The notes under the pieces: model-generated | Told to the model about the DNA's origin: nothing | Databases searched by the model: none | Seen by the model: the letters and a program-made list of their open reading frames with translations, nothing else | Shown: in pieces, positions 43,826 through 52,514 of the stretch | Position numbering within the stretch: position 1 is the stretch's first letter | Layout of the letters: every line of letters begins with the position of its first letter | Assembly: GCA_023953845.1 (NCBI GenBank) | Contig: JAMLJC010000002.1 | Span: forward strand, 62,001 to 126,000 | From: Rhizobiaceae bacterium | GTDB taxonomy: Bacteria > Pseudomonadota > Alphaproteobacteria > Rhizobiales > Rhizobiaceae | Direction: 5' to 3' | Length of the DNA stretch: 64,000 bases | Translations under genes and position numbers: made by a program

Positions 43826-44710
43826 CTATGCCCAAGTGGATTGCATGTGTTCCAGAACCTTGTCGAGGAGGGCGCTGTCCGGATCGGCGAACCCGTCGAT
43901 GGCCGTGAAATGATTGCCGCCCTGCTGCGGATGTAACTCCATACGGTTGCCCTTCGCCGCCCAGGCCGCTCCGAATTCCTCCGATTGCCGCCAGAATTCG
44001 GCGCTTTCCCCGGTTCCCCAGCTGACGAGCAGCGGGATCGCGTTTTCGGGCACATGCAGGATCGGACTGTTGCGGCGTATCTGCTGACCATTGAACTGGA
44101 TCTTCGGTTGCAGCCAGGTGTACTGGAACGGCTCCAGGTCGTAGAGGCCGCTGATGGGGCAGGCGCCCTTGATGACGTCGGCCGGCAGCATGTAATCCCC
44201 GACCCAGTCCGTGATCGCCATCATCGCCGTGAGATGACCGCCGGCGGAATTGCCTGTCACGTAGAGCCGATCGCGATCGCCGCCGAACGTTTCCGCGTTC
44301 CTGTAGACCCACGCCACCGCAGCGCGGCACTGGCGCACGATCTCGTCGACGGTGACTTTTGGACAGACGTCATAGTCGACGACGATGGCGGTCACGCCGC
44401 GCGCCACAAATCCGCGCGCCACCCAAATGTAGTTTTCCTTCTTCAAACGGCCGTCGAACCAGTAGCCGCCATGGATGAAGACGACCACCGGCGCGTTCGG
44501 CGCCGCTGCCGGATAGATGTCGAGCTTTTCCATGCGCGTCGGGCCGTAATAGACGTCAGCCATCCGCTTCAATGTGGCACGCGCCTCTTCGGCCCTGGCG
44601 ATGCGCTGTGCGATGATCTTCTCGAATGCTTCGGGGTCATCGATGCGGATCTCGGGCTTGTACTCCCAGTCGAGTTCCTCCTGAGTATTGAACTGGCGAT
44701 AGAGCGGCAT
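43826..44710 (-). CDS. Alpha/beta hydrolase (kynurenine-formamidase/esterase-like)
   Basis: 294-aa hydrolase of the hormone-sensitive-lipase-like group. VVVFIHGGYWFDGRL gives the oxyanion HGG motif, GNSAGGHL the nucleophile Ser elbow; Asp and a late His (GGNHFTAI) complete a triad. Substrates in this group are formyl or acyl esters and amides. ATG at 44710 follows AAGGA. It is transcribed divergently from the GATase-like gene and before LacI. Its partner may be the acetamidase/formamidase at the other end of the locus. Confidence 0.85.
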   Translation of the reverse strand: MPLYRQFNTQEELDWEYKPEIRIDDPEAFEKIIAQRIARAEEARATLKRMADVYYGPTRMEKLDIYPAAAPNAPVVVFIHGGYWFDGRLKKENYIWVARGFVARGVTAIVVDYDVCPKVTVDEIVRQCRAAVAWVYRNAETFGGDRDRLYVTGNSAGGHLTAMMAITDWVGDYMLPADVIKGACPISGLYDLEPFQYTWLQPKIQFNGQQIRRNSPILHVPENAIPLLVSWGTGESAEFWRQSEEFGAAWAAKGNRMELHPQQGGNHFTAIDGFADPDSALLDKVLEHMQSTWA

Positions 44711-44840
44711 CGGTCGAATCCTTGAGCGTTCCGCGAAGGGCGCAGGTGATCGGTAGAGCGGAACTCCATCGTCCTGCAAGCCTTCGTCGGCGCGCACGGC
44801 CAATGGAGAAATTCATATTAATCCGACTTGCAACACCAAG

Positions 44841-44854
44841 TCTACGCGTGTAGA
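44841..44854. promoter_or_regulatory. Candidate LacI-family operator
   Basis: TCTACGCGTGTAGA: 14-bp palindrome with a central CG and one mismatched pair, within the 267-bp divergent promoter. A CpG centre is typical for LacI-type operators, and a LacI gene is part of the locus. Confidence 0.5.
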
Positions 44855-44977
44855 TAAGTATTAATACGGCTTATCCCGATGCCATCGGGGAGTCCAGACC
44901 GTTACGGAAATTCAGGAATGTGCAACGCCGGTCGGAGTGGGCAGCGATGTCCGCTGGCGTTGGCTATGGGGGAGCGG

Positions 44978-45727
44978 ATGTCGGGCAAGATACTCATCGC
45001 AGGCGAGACGTGGTTCTCCACCTCCGTGCACACGAAGGGCTTCGACTCCTTCACCACGACGACCTTCCATGAGGGCTATTCCTTCCTCAAGGCCGCGCTC
45101 GAAGCGAGCGGCTACGAAGTCGACGTCATCGAGAACCATGTGGCCCCGGTGAAGTTTCCCGAGACCGTCGAGGCTCTGAAGCAGTATTCTGCAATCATCC
45201 TGAGCGATATCGGCGCCAACACGCTGCTGCTGCATCCGAAGACATGGCTGCAGTCGGAGCGCGCCGTCAACAAGCTGGACGCGATCGCGGGCTATGTCCG
45301 TTCGGGCGGCGGACTGATCATGGTCGGCGGCTATCTCACTTTCACCGGCATCGAGGCCAAGGGGTGCTGGAAGGACACGGTCGTCGAGGCCTGTCTGCCC
45401 GTGCGTCTGATGGCGAGCGACGACCGACGCGAACATCCGGAAGGCGTCGTGGGCGAGATTGTAAAACCCTCCCATCCCGTGCTCGCAGGAATCGAAGGCC
45501 CGCTTCCGGCCGTTCTCGGCTACAACCGGGTCAGCCTTGCGCCAGGGGCCGAACTCCTGGCGACCGTCGATGGCGATCCGCTGATTGCCGTGGCTGAGGT
45601 CGGAAAAGGCCGCAGCGCCGTGTTCACCTCGGATTGCAGTCCGCACTGGTGCCCGACGGAGTTCGTAAACTGGCCGGGTTATGGTCAGATCTGGTCCAAC
45701 CTCTGCGCCTGGACGGGCCGGCAATAG
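44978..45727 (+). CDS. Class-I glutamine-amidotransferase-like protein
   Basis: 249-aa GATase1-like protein. The start ILIAGETWFSTSVHTKGFDSF and the body LSDIGANTLLLHPKT, YVRSGGGLIMVGGYLTFTG and VGKGRSAVFTSDCSPHW resemble uncharacterised ThuA/GATase-like proteins near sugar or nucleoside genes. The usual nucleophile elbow Cys is not evident, so it may bind rather than hydrolyse glutamine. ATG at 44978 follows GGGGAGC. First gene of the plus-strand operon, 12 bp before the nucleoside hydrolase. Confidence 0.8.
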   Translation: MSGKILIAGETWFSTSVHTKGFDSFTTTTFHEGYSFLKAALEASGYEVDVIENHVAPVKFPETVEALKQYSAIILSDIGANTLLLHPKTWLQSERAVNKLDAIAGYVRSGGGLIMVGGYLTFTGIEAKGCWKDTVVEACLPVRLMASDDRREHPEGVVGEIVKPSHPVLAGIEGPLPAVLGYNRVSLAPGAELLATVDGDPLIAVAEVGKGRSAVFTSDCSPHWCPTEFVNWPGYGQIWSNLCAWTGRQ

Positions 45728-45739
45728 TTCGGGCGGCGC

Positions 45740-46723
45740 ATGGCGATGATCGACATCATCCATGATTGCGACCCCGGCAACGACGATGCGTTGGGCATTC
45801 TGGTCGCGCTCGGTCATCCGCGTCTCAACCTGCTCGCGGTGACCACCGGCGCGGGCCATCTTGCCGCCGACAGGACCGCAATCAACGGCGCCATCGCCGT
45901 CGCAACGGCACGTCCGAAGGTCGCGCCGGTCTCCGCTGGCGCGGTCGGACCGCTGGTGCGCGATCGGCTGATCGCCCGCATCCTCGACATGGAAAGCGGC
46001 CTCGATGCCGAAAGGAACGATCTTGATCGCGTGCCGCTCGATGCGTTGCACTCAGTAGATCGCATCGCGGCCGAAGCGAATGCCAGCCCCGGACTGACGA
46101 TCGTTGCGACGGGCCCGCTGACCAATCTCGCGCTGGCGTTGCGGCGCTATCCCGAAATCCGGAGCAGGATCGGCCGCATCGTCACACTCAGCGGCGCCTG
46201 GGGGCTGGGCACGAAGACCGCTGCCGCCGAGTGGAATATCCTCTGCGATCCCGAGGCCGCGGCGATCGTCTACGGTTCGGGTATCCCGATGACGATGGTG
46301 CCGGTCGACGCCAGCGGCACTGTCCCGATTACGGCGGCGCTGATCGACAATGTCGCACGGCTGCGCGGTCCAGCCGCGTCCCTGGCGGCCGAATTGCTGG
46401 CCTCGCTGGTCACCACCTACAGGCCGGGCGTCCTGGTGCCCCCGGAAATGCCGCTACACGATCCTTGCGCAATGCTCCTCGTCGCCCAGCCGAACATCGC
46501 AAGGACGGTGCCGGCGCGCGTCGACGTGGAAACGGCTCCTGGTCTGAACTACGGCCGCACCGTGGTCGACTTCGCGCTTCGCACGGACAAGCCGAACAAC
46601 TGCGACGTGGTCATCGCCTTCGATGTTGAGGCCACCCACGCAGCCCTCGTTGGCGCGATCGGAGAGTTGTCGAGGCTTCAGCTTACCACTGAATTCGCGG
46701 CGGCTCACGCTGCAGATCTTTGA
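45740..46723 (+). CDS. Nucleoside hydrolase (IUNH family)
   Basis: 327-aa enzyme cleaving N-glycosidic bonds of nucleosides to base plus ribose. The Ca-binding Asp cluster HDCDPGNDDALGIL is at the N-terminus; further landmarks are IVATGPLTNLALALRRYPE, a catalytic-site AEWNILCDPEAA (Asn and Asp) and PLHDPCAML (His). The residues of the family are all present. Supports purine or pyrimidine nucleosides (or analogues) as substrates of the adjacent BMP importer. Confidence 0.92.
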   Translation: MAMIDIIHDCDPGNDDALGILVALGHPRLNLLAVTTGAGHLAADRTAINGAIAVATARPKVAPVSAGAVGPLVRDRLIARILDMESGLDAERNDLDRVPLDALHSVDRIAAEANASPGLTIVATGPLTNLALALRRYPEIRSRIGRIVTLSGAWGLGTKTAAAEWNILCDPEAAAIVYGSGIPMTMVPVDASGTVPITAALIDNVARLRGPAASLAAELLASLVTTYRPGVLVPPEMPLHDPCAMLLVAQPNIARTVPARVDVETAPGLNYGRTVVDFALRTDKPNNCDVVIAFDVEATHAALVGAIGELSRLQLTTEFAAAHAADL

Positions 46724-46748
46724 TGTGCAAAATGAAAAGGGAACGGAC

Positions 46749-47759
46749 ATGACACTGATTTCAAAGAGCTTACGCGGCATGGCGGCCGGCATCTTCGCCC
46801 TGTCGTTGCTGGCCGGGCCGGTGGTGGCGCAGGACGAGTTCAGCGCCGTCTATGTGATGAGCGACAATCTCGGCGACATGGGATTCAACGACAACGCCAA
46901 GACCGGCTTTGACCGCGCGGAGGCGGAAGGCGCGAAAGTGCGTCTGCTGCAGGCCTCGCCGAGCGATCCGCAGCTTTGGCGCCAGAATCTCGAGGCGGTC
47001 TCGAATTCGGGCGAATGGAGCGTGATCTTCACCGGCCCGAACATGCATGACAACCTCGCCGCCGTCGCGCCGCAGCACCCCGAGCAGAAATATGTCTTCT
47101 TCGACGACCAGCTCGACCTGCCGAACGTGCTGTCCGTGAAGTATGCCCAGAACGAGGGCTCGTATCTGGCCGGCGTCCTTGCGGCGATCGCCGCCACGGA
47201 CAAGGCGACGTTCCCGCTTTCTTCAGGCGAACCGAAGATCGCCGTCGTCGCCGGCATGGACCTGCCGGTGATCCAGGATTTCATCGTGGGCTTCAAGCAG
47301 GGCGCCGCGACCGTCGTTCCGGACATCGAGGTGCAGGTTATCTTCATCGGCAGCTTCAACGACGCCCAGAAAGCATACGACCTGACGAAGGCGGCGATCG
47401 AGAACGGCGCCAACGTCGTCTACAACGTCGCGGGTCCGGCCGGCCTCGGCATTCTCAAGGGCGCAGCCGATGCGGGCAAATACGCGATCGGCGTCGACTC
47501 CGACCAGAACGGCCTGCATCCGGACAACGTCATCGCCTCCATGCTGAAGCAGATCGGCAATTCGATCTACGACTCGATAGGCCAGATCCGCGCGGGCAAG
47601 GCGGACTTCGGCAAGCTCAAGATCTATGGTCTCGCCAACGAAGGCGTCGGTCTCGTCTACAACGACAAGCTCGTGCCCGACGCCGTCAAGGCGAAGGTCG
47701 ACGAAGCGAAGGCCAAGGTCGTCAAGGGCGAACTGAAGGTCGATACCGCCTTCAAATGA
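46749..47759 (+). CDS. BMP-family ABC substrate-binding protein (purine nucleoside type)
   Basis: 336-aa periplasmic binding protein of the Med/BmpA family. A signal peptide (GMAAGIFALSLLAGPVVAQ) leads to AVYVMSDNLGDMGFNDNAKTGFDRA (family GxxGDxGFNDxA motif), then YVFFDDQLDLPNVLSVKYAQNEGSYLAGVLA. No lipobox is obvious. First of the importer genes, followed by an ATPase with two nucleotide domains and two permeases. Confidence 0.92.
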   Translation: MTLISKSLRGMAAGIFALSLLAGPVVAQDEFSAVYVMSDNLGDMGFNDNAKTGFDRAEAEGAKVRLLQASPSDPQLWRQNLEAVSNSGEWSVIFTGPNMHDNLAAVAPQHPEQKYVFFDDQLDLPNVLSVKYAQNEGSYLAGVLAAIAATDKATFPLSSGEPKIAVVAGMDLPVIQDFIVGFKQGAATVVPDIEVQVIFIGSFNDAQKAYDLTKAAIENGANVVYNVAGPAGLGILKGAADAGKYAIGVDSDQNGLHPDNVIASMLKQIGNSIYDSIGQIRAGKADFGKLKIYGLANEGVGLVYNDKLVPDAVKAKVDEAKAKVVKGELKVDTAFK

Positions 47760-47824
47760 TGGCTTGATGCGTGACGGGCGAGGAATACGCTTCCCGCCCG
47801 TTCCGCCTGCTTTCCGGATGCGAG

Positions 47825-49363
47825 ATGACCAACACGGACGACATATTGAGGCTGTCGGCGATCGCCAAGACCTTCGGCGAGAAGGTCGCGTTGAAGCACG
47901 TCGACCTCGACGTCAAGCGTGGCGAAGTGCACGTCATCTGCGGCGAGAACGGCGCCGGCAAGTCGACGCTGATGAACATCCTCGCCGGCATCCACCAGCC
48001 TTCCTCCGGCTCTATCGTGCTCAACGGCCGGGAAGTGACCATCGCCGATCCGATCGAGGCGAGCCGGCTCGGCATTGGCATGGTGCATCAGCATTTTACG
48101 CTCGTCCCGTCCATGAGCGTCGCCGAGAACGTCTTTCTCGGCCGGCATGTCCGCAAATGGGGCATCTTTTCCGACAAGGCCGCGATGGTGGCGCGCACCC
48201 GCGACCTGATCGCACGCTACCGCTTCGGCCTCGACGCCCAGGCGGTGGTCGGCACGCTTTCGGTCGGTCAGCGGCAGCGCGTGGAGATCCTGAAGGCGCT
48301 CGCCTTCGATGCGGAACTGCTGATCCTGGACGAGCCGACGGCGGTGCTGACCCCGCCGGAGGTCGACGAACTGATCGAGGTCATCGCCGGGCTGAGAACG
48401 CTCGGGCGCACGATCCTGTTCATCACGCACAAGCTGCGCGAGGTGAAGGCCGTCTCGGATCGCGTGACGGTCATCCGGCATGGCGAGAGCATCTCGACCC
48501 ATGCGACGAAAACCGTGAGCGAAGCCGACATCGCCCGCGACATGGTCGGCCGTAACGTCTTTCTCGTCGGGCGCGGCACCGATGACAGGCCGCGCGCCTT
48601 TGGTCCGCCCGTCTTGGCGCTGAAAAATGTCAGCATGACCAACGCTTCCGGGCGTCTGCTGCTCAATGACGTCTCCCTCGAAGTACGTGCCGGCGAGATC
48701 GTCGGTATCGCCGGCGTCGACGGAAACGGCCAGACCGAACTGTCGGAGGCCATCGCCGGGCTGATGGAGATCCAGGCCGGTTCGATCATGCTCGGCGGCA
48801 AGGACATCACCGGCTTCAGCGTACCCGAACGGCAGCGTGCCGGCATGGGCTTCGTGCCGGAAGATCGCCTGGATCGCGGCCTTAGCAGGACCATGTCGGT
48901 CGCGGAGAACGTCGCCGCCAGCAACTATCGCCGCGCGCACCTCAAGAGGGGCGGACTGGTCGATCAGAACCGCATCGAGGCATTTGCAAGCGAGAAGATC
49001 AAGGAATTCGACATCAGGGGCGCCGCCCCTTCGACGCCGGTCGGCTGGCTTTCGGGCGGCAACATGCAGAAGGTGGTCATCGCGCGCGAACTCAACCGCG
49101 ATCCCGACCTTCTGATCGTCTGCCAGCCGACGCGTGGGCTCGACGTCGGCGCGTCCGAATTCATCTATGCTCGCATCATGACGGCCGCCGACCGGGGCAG
49201 GGCGGTGCTGCTGATCTCCTCGGAATTGTCCGAGGTGTTCGCGCTCTCCGACCGCATCGGCGTCATGTATTCGGGGCAGTTGTTGCGCGTGATCGACAGG
49301 AAGGATGCCGATGAAGTGACTGTCGGCGCGCTGATGAACGGTTCGCTCGAGGCGGCGGCATGA
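47825..49363 (+). CDS. ABC importer ATPase with two nucleotide-binding domains (YufO-like)
   Basis: 512-aa tandem ATPase. Domain 1 has Walker A CGENGAGKST and a signature reading LSVGQRQRVEILKAL. Domain 2 carries the degenerate P-loop GIAGVDGNGQTELSEAI and the signature LSGGNMQKVVIAREL. This is the layout of RbsA and the nucleoside-type YufO/NupO ATPases. ATG at 47825 is preferred; its stop overlaps the following permease by 4 bp. Confidence 0.93.
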   Translation: MTNTDDILRLSAIAKTFGEKVALKHVDLDVKRGEVHVICGENGAGKSTLMNILAGIHQPSSGSIVLNGREVTIADPIEASRLGIGMVHQHFTLVPSMSVAENVFLGRHVRKWGIFSDKAAMVARTRDLIARYRFGLDAQAVVGTLSVGQRQRVEILKALAFDAELLILDEPTAVLTPPEVDELIEVIAGLRTLGRTILFITHKLREVKAVSDRVTVIRHGESISTHATKTVSEADIARDMVGRNVFLVGRGTDDRPRAFGPPVLALKNVSMTNASGRLLLNDVSLEVRAGEIVGIAGVDGNGQTELSEAIAGLMEIQAGSIMLGGKDITGFSVPERQRAGMGFVPEDRLDRGLSRTMSVAENVAASNYRRAHLKRGGLVDQNRIEAFASEKIKEFDIRGAAPSTPVGWLSGGNMQKVVIARELNRDPDLLIVCQPTRGLDVGASEFIYARIMTAADRGRAVLLISSELSEVFALSDRIGVMYSGQLLRVIDRKDADEVTVGALMNGSLEAAA

Positions 49364-50397
49364 TGTCGACCCGTCTCGCGAACTCCTTTCGTGCGATGTA
49401 CGCGCCTGTCGCGGCCATCCTGCTCACGCTTGCGCTGGGCTTTCTGCTTGTCGTGGCCGTCACGGATGATCCCGTCCGCGCCTATCGCGACCTTCTGTTC
49501 GCGAACTTCGATTCGCTGAGCAATTTCGCGCTGTTCCTCAACCGCGCAACGCCGCTGACGCTGATCGCGCTAGGCGTGATCTTTTCGTTTCGGGCAGGCA
49601 TCTTCAATGTCGGCGGCGAGGGTCAGCTCTACGCCGGCGCGATCACCGCGACGGTGGTCGGCGTCATGCTGGCCGGCCTCCCGGCGATCGTCCTCCTGCC
49701 TTTGGCCATCGCGGCGGGCATTCTTGCCGGTGCTTTCCTGGGCTGGATACCGGGCGTGCTGAAGGTTCGCTTTGCCGTCGACGAGGTGGTGACGACGCTG
49801 ATGTTCAACATCATCGTGTTGCTCCTCACTTCATATCTCTCGAACCAGGTCATCCGCGACACCAAGAGTTATGGCGCCGTGAGCGAGATGGTGCCGCAGA
49901 AGATCTGGTTGCCTTCGCTCCCCGGCGTGCCGGGCGCGACGAACGGCATAATAGTCGCGGTCATCCTGGCCCTGGTCACGTGGCTTGTGCTCTTCCGCAC
50001 GGAATGGGGTGCGCAGCTTCGCGCTTCCGGCACCAATCTGCGTTTCGCCAAGGCGGTTGGCATCCCGGCCGGCCAGCGCATCATCACCGCGATGCTGATC
50101 GCCGGCGGTTTCGGAGGTCTCGCCGGAGCACTCTACGTGCTGGGCATCGGCCATCGCTTCGAGCAGAATTTTTCGCCGGAATACGGGCTTGTCGGCCTGA
50201 CCTGCGCGCTGCTCGCGCGCATCCATCCCATCGGGGCGCTCGCGACGGCCATCTTCTACGCGATGATGATCAACGGCTCCGCCTATATGCAGATCTCGAC
50301 GGATGTGCCCCGCTCGCTGGTCGATCTGCTGACCGGTCTTCTGGTGCTTCTGATGACCGCGCGGCTGACCGTCGCCGGGGCGAGGGGCCGGTCATGA
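49360..50397 (+). CDS. ABC importer permease 1 (YufP-like)
   Basis: 345-aa membrane protein of the BPD_transp_2 family with about nine to ten hydrophobic segments and the family motif FRAGIFNVGGEGQLYAGA. Overlaps the ATPase stop (ATGA) and is itself overlapped by the next permease. Confidence 0.92.
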   Translation: MMSTRLANSFRAMYAPVAAILLTLALGFLLVVAVTDDPVRAYRDLLFANFDSLSNFALFLNRATPLTLIALGVIFSFRAGIFNVGGEGQLYAGAITATVVGVMLAGLPAIVLLPLAIAAGILAGAFLGWIPGVLKVRFAVDEVVTTLMFNIIVLLLTSYLSNQVIRDTKSYGAVSEMVPQKIWLPSLPGVPGATNGIIVAVILALVTWLVLFRTEWGAQLRASGTNLRFAKAVGIPAGQRIITAMLIAGGFGGLAGALYVLGIGHRFEQNFSPEYGLVGLTCALLARIHPIGALATAIFYAMMINGSAYMQISTDVPRSLVDLLTGLLVLLMTARLTVAGARGRS

Positions 50398-51317
50398 ACC
50401 TCTCATCGTTCCTCGCCTCGGTCCTCGAGCAATCAGCGCCTATCCTGCTGGCCGCGCTCGCCGCGATGATCACGCTCCGCGCGAACATACTCAACGTCGC
50501 GGTGGAAGGCATGATGCTGGTGGCAGCCTTCGTCGCCATCGCCGTCGGCAACGCGACCGGCAGCGCCGCGCTCGCCTTCTTCGCCGCCGTCATTGCCTCG
50601 ATCGTGATGTCCCAACTGCTGGCGCTGATGACGCTACGCTTCTCCGCCGATTTCATCGTCGCCGGCCTCGGCATCAATCTGCTGGCCGCGGGCGGCAGCC
50701 TTTTCGCGCTGGAATGGTTCTACCGCAGCCCCGGCGGCCTGCGGCCCATCACCTTTCCCGACATATGGCATGTGCCCGCGGGCAGCCTGTCCTTCCTGCC
50801 GGTGATCGGACCGGCGATCGAAGGGCAAAGCATCATCCTGCTGCTCGCCTTCCTCGCCATCCCGCTGTCCGCGCTGTTCCTTTACAATACGCCGACCGGC
50901 GCCTATCTGCGTGCCGCCGGCGAGGACGAACACGCTGCGCGCTCGGCGGGTATCAAGGTCGCGCGGATGAAGGCGTTGTCGCTGGCGATCAGCGGTCTTT
51001 TCGCAGGGCTTGCCGGCGCGCAACTCGCCATGGACAAGCTGCATTTCTTTCTGCCGGACATGACGAACGGCAGGGGCTTCATCGGCCTGGCCGCGACGCT
51101 GTTCGGGAGCGGCCATCCATGGGTCACCGCAGCCGCCTCGGTGCTGTTCGGCTTCTTCGGTGCATTGGGCGACAGGCTTCAGGCCTTTGCGATTCCGTCG
51201 CAGTTCGTGCTCATGCTGCCCTATGTGGCAGCGATCGCCGGCCTCACCTTTGCGAGGTGGCGCATTCATGTCCGCAGCCGCCCGGCCCGGATCGTGGCGA
51301 AAGAGGCCAGTTCATGA
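50394..51317 (+). CDS. ABC importer permease 2 (YufQ-like)
   Basis: 307-aa BPD_transp_2 permease with the motif LRANILNVAVEGMMLVAA, a partner of the previous permease. The late AGGRGFI-like region reads TNGRGFIGLAATLFGSGHP. Start and stop both overlap neighbours by 4 bp. Confidence 0.92.
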   Translation: MNLSSFLASVLEQSAPILLAALAAMITLRANILNVAVEGMMLVAAFVAIAVGNATGSAALAFFAAVIASIVMSQLLALMTLRFSADFIVAGLGINLLAAGGSLFALEWFYRSPGGLRPITFPDIWHVPAGSLSFLPVIGPAIEGQSIILLLAFLAIPLSALFLYNTPTGAYLRAAGEDEHAARSAGIKVARMKALSLAISGLFAGLAGAQLAMDKLHFFLPDMTNGRGFIGLAATLFGSGHPWVTAAASVLFGFFGALGDRLQAFAIPSQFVLMLPYVAAIAGLTFARWRIHVRSRPARIVAKEASS

Positions 51318-52249
51318 CGATCGCCGGCAGAGATCAGGACTTCGTCTTTCGCGTCGGGGGACACGAGCCCAGACTGCGCGTGGCGCAGGGAGAAGCATTC
51401 ACCGTCTTCACCGAGGACTGCTTTTCAGGCCGCCTTGCAACCGTGGAAGGCAAGCCGCGCGAGGTGGCGCCCTATCCGCGTGTCAATCCGCTGACCGGTC
51501 CGATCCATGTGGAGGGTGTCTCGGCAGGCGACATCATCGCGATTCGCCTGATCGCGCTCGAACCCGCGCGCGATTGGGGCGTGGCGACCATCTCGCCGGA
51601 TTTCGGCCTTCTCTCCGGCACGCGCGCCAACCCGAACCTGCAGCAGCCGCAGGACGAGCACGTCTGGATCTGGCGGCTTGCCGCCGATCGTTCCACGCTG
51701 GAGACTCCGACGAAGGACGGCCGCACGCTGCGCGTCCCCTATCGTCCGTTTCACGGGACGCTGGGCGTCGCGCCCGCGCATGGCGAGGTTCGGCTGGCGG
51801 TCGCTCCCGGCGATTTCGGGGGCAATCTCGACATTCCCGATCTCGGTCCGGGGGCTACGCTTTATGTCAGGGCGAATGTCGCCGGCGCGCATGTCTATAT
51901 CGGCGACGGCCATTATGCGCAGGGCGACGGCGAGATCGCCGGCACTGCAATCGAAGGCGCCTTCAACACGACTTTGAAGTGCGAACGCGTCGAGATGGAC
52001 GACGCCTTCGACTGGCCGCGCTTCGAGAACGATCGTGTCATCGGGGTGATCGGCTGCGCGCGCCCGCTGGACGACGCCTGCCGTATCGCGGTCGCAGGGC
52101 TTGTCCGCTGGGTGGCTCGCCGCGCCGGTCTTGCGCTGCACGATGCGCATCAGCTGGTGACGCAGCGCTGCCGGCTTCGGATCGGCAATCTCGTCAATCC
52201 GTCCTTCAGCGTGATGTGTTCGATCGACAAGCACGCTCTGCCGACGTGA
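51314..52249 (+). CDS. Acetamidase/formamidase family hydrolase
   Basis: 311-aa FmdA/AmdA-family enzyme that hydrolyses small amides to acid and ammonia. Landmarks are VNPLTGPIHVEGVSAGDIIAI, PHGTLGVAP-like FHGTLGVAPAHGE, GGNLDIPDLGPGATLYV and the metal-site IGDGHYAQGDGEIAGTAIE. It is the last gene of the nucleoside-type operon (4-bp overlap). With the kynurenine-formamidase-like hydrolase, it suggests that the imported compound yields a formamide or similar small amide. Confidence 0.92.
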   Translation: MTIAGRDQDFVFRVGGHEPRLRVAQGEAFTVFTEDCFSGRLATVEGKPREVAPYPRVNPLTGPIHVEGVSAGDIIAIRLIALEPARDWGVATISPDFGLLSGTRANPNLQQPQDEHVWIWRLAADRSTLETPTKDGRTLRVPYRPFHGTLGVAPAHGEVRLAVAPGDFGGNLDIPDLGPGATLYVRANVAGAHVYIGDGHYAQGDGEIAGTAIEGAFNTTLKCERVEMDDAFDWPRFENDRVIGVIGCARPLDDACRIAVAGLVRWVARRAGLALHDAHQLVTQRCRLRIGNLVNPSFSVMCSIDKHALPT

Positions 52250-52426
52250 TTGCGCGCCCAGGCAGCGTTTTGCTGACGCCGGTGGCCTGACGATCGGCAC
52301 GGACTTACCTCGCGCTCTGTACGGTCGGAGCCAGCTACACGGCACCCGCATTGCCTTCAGTGCTTCTGCGGCACCGATTTTTCCCTGATGCCACCAAATT
52401 TCGCAAAAACGTCTCTCATCAGTAAG

Positions 52427-52443
52427 TCTACAAATTTTATAGA
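52427..52443. promoter_or_regulatory. AT-rich palindrome before the sulfonate operon
   Basis: TCTACAAATTTTATAGA, a 17-base palindrome with one mismatched pair, about 70 bp before the binding-protein start and within a 265-bp gap with no gene. Candidate operator or promoter element. Confidence 0.4.
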
Positions 52444-52514
52444 TTTTATCCCGACCGGCGATGTCCGCTGGGTGTCGAGGCGGAAATCAGCCTCATGCAA
52501 AAAGGGGTAGACTT

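Noticed and set aside
47657..48940. 427-codon minus-strand frame over the BMP ATPase
   Set aside because: GC-driven antisense frame opposite a well-conserved ATPase.
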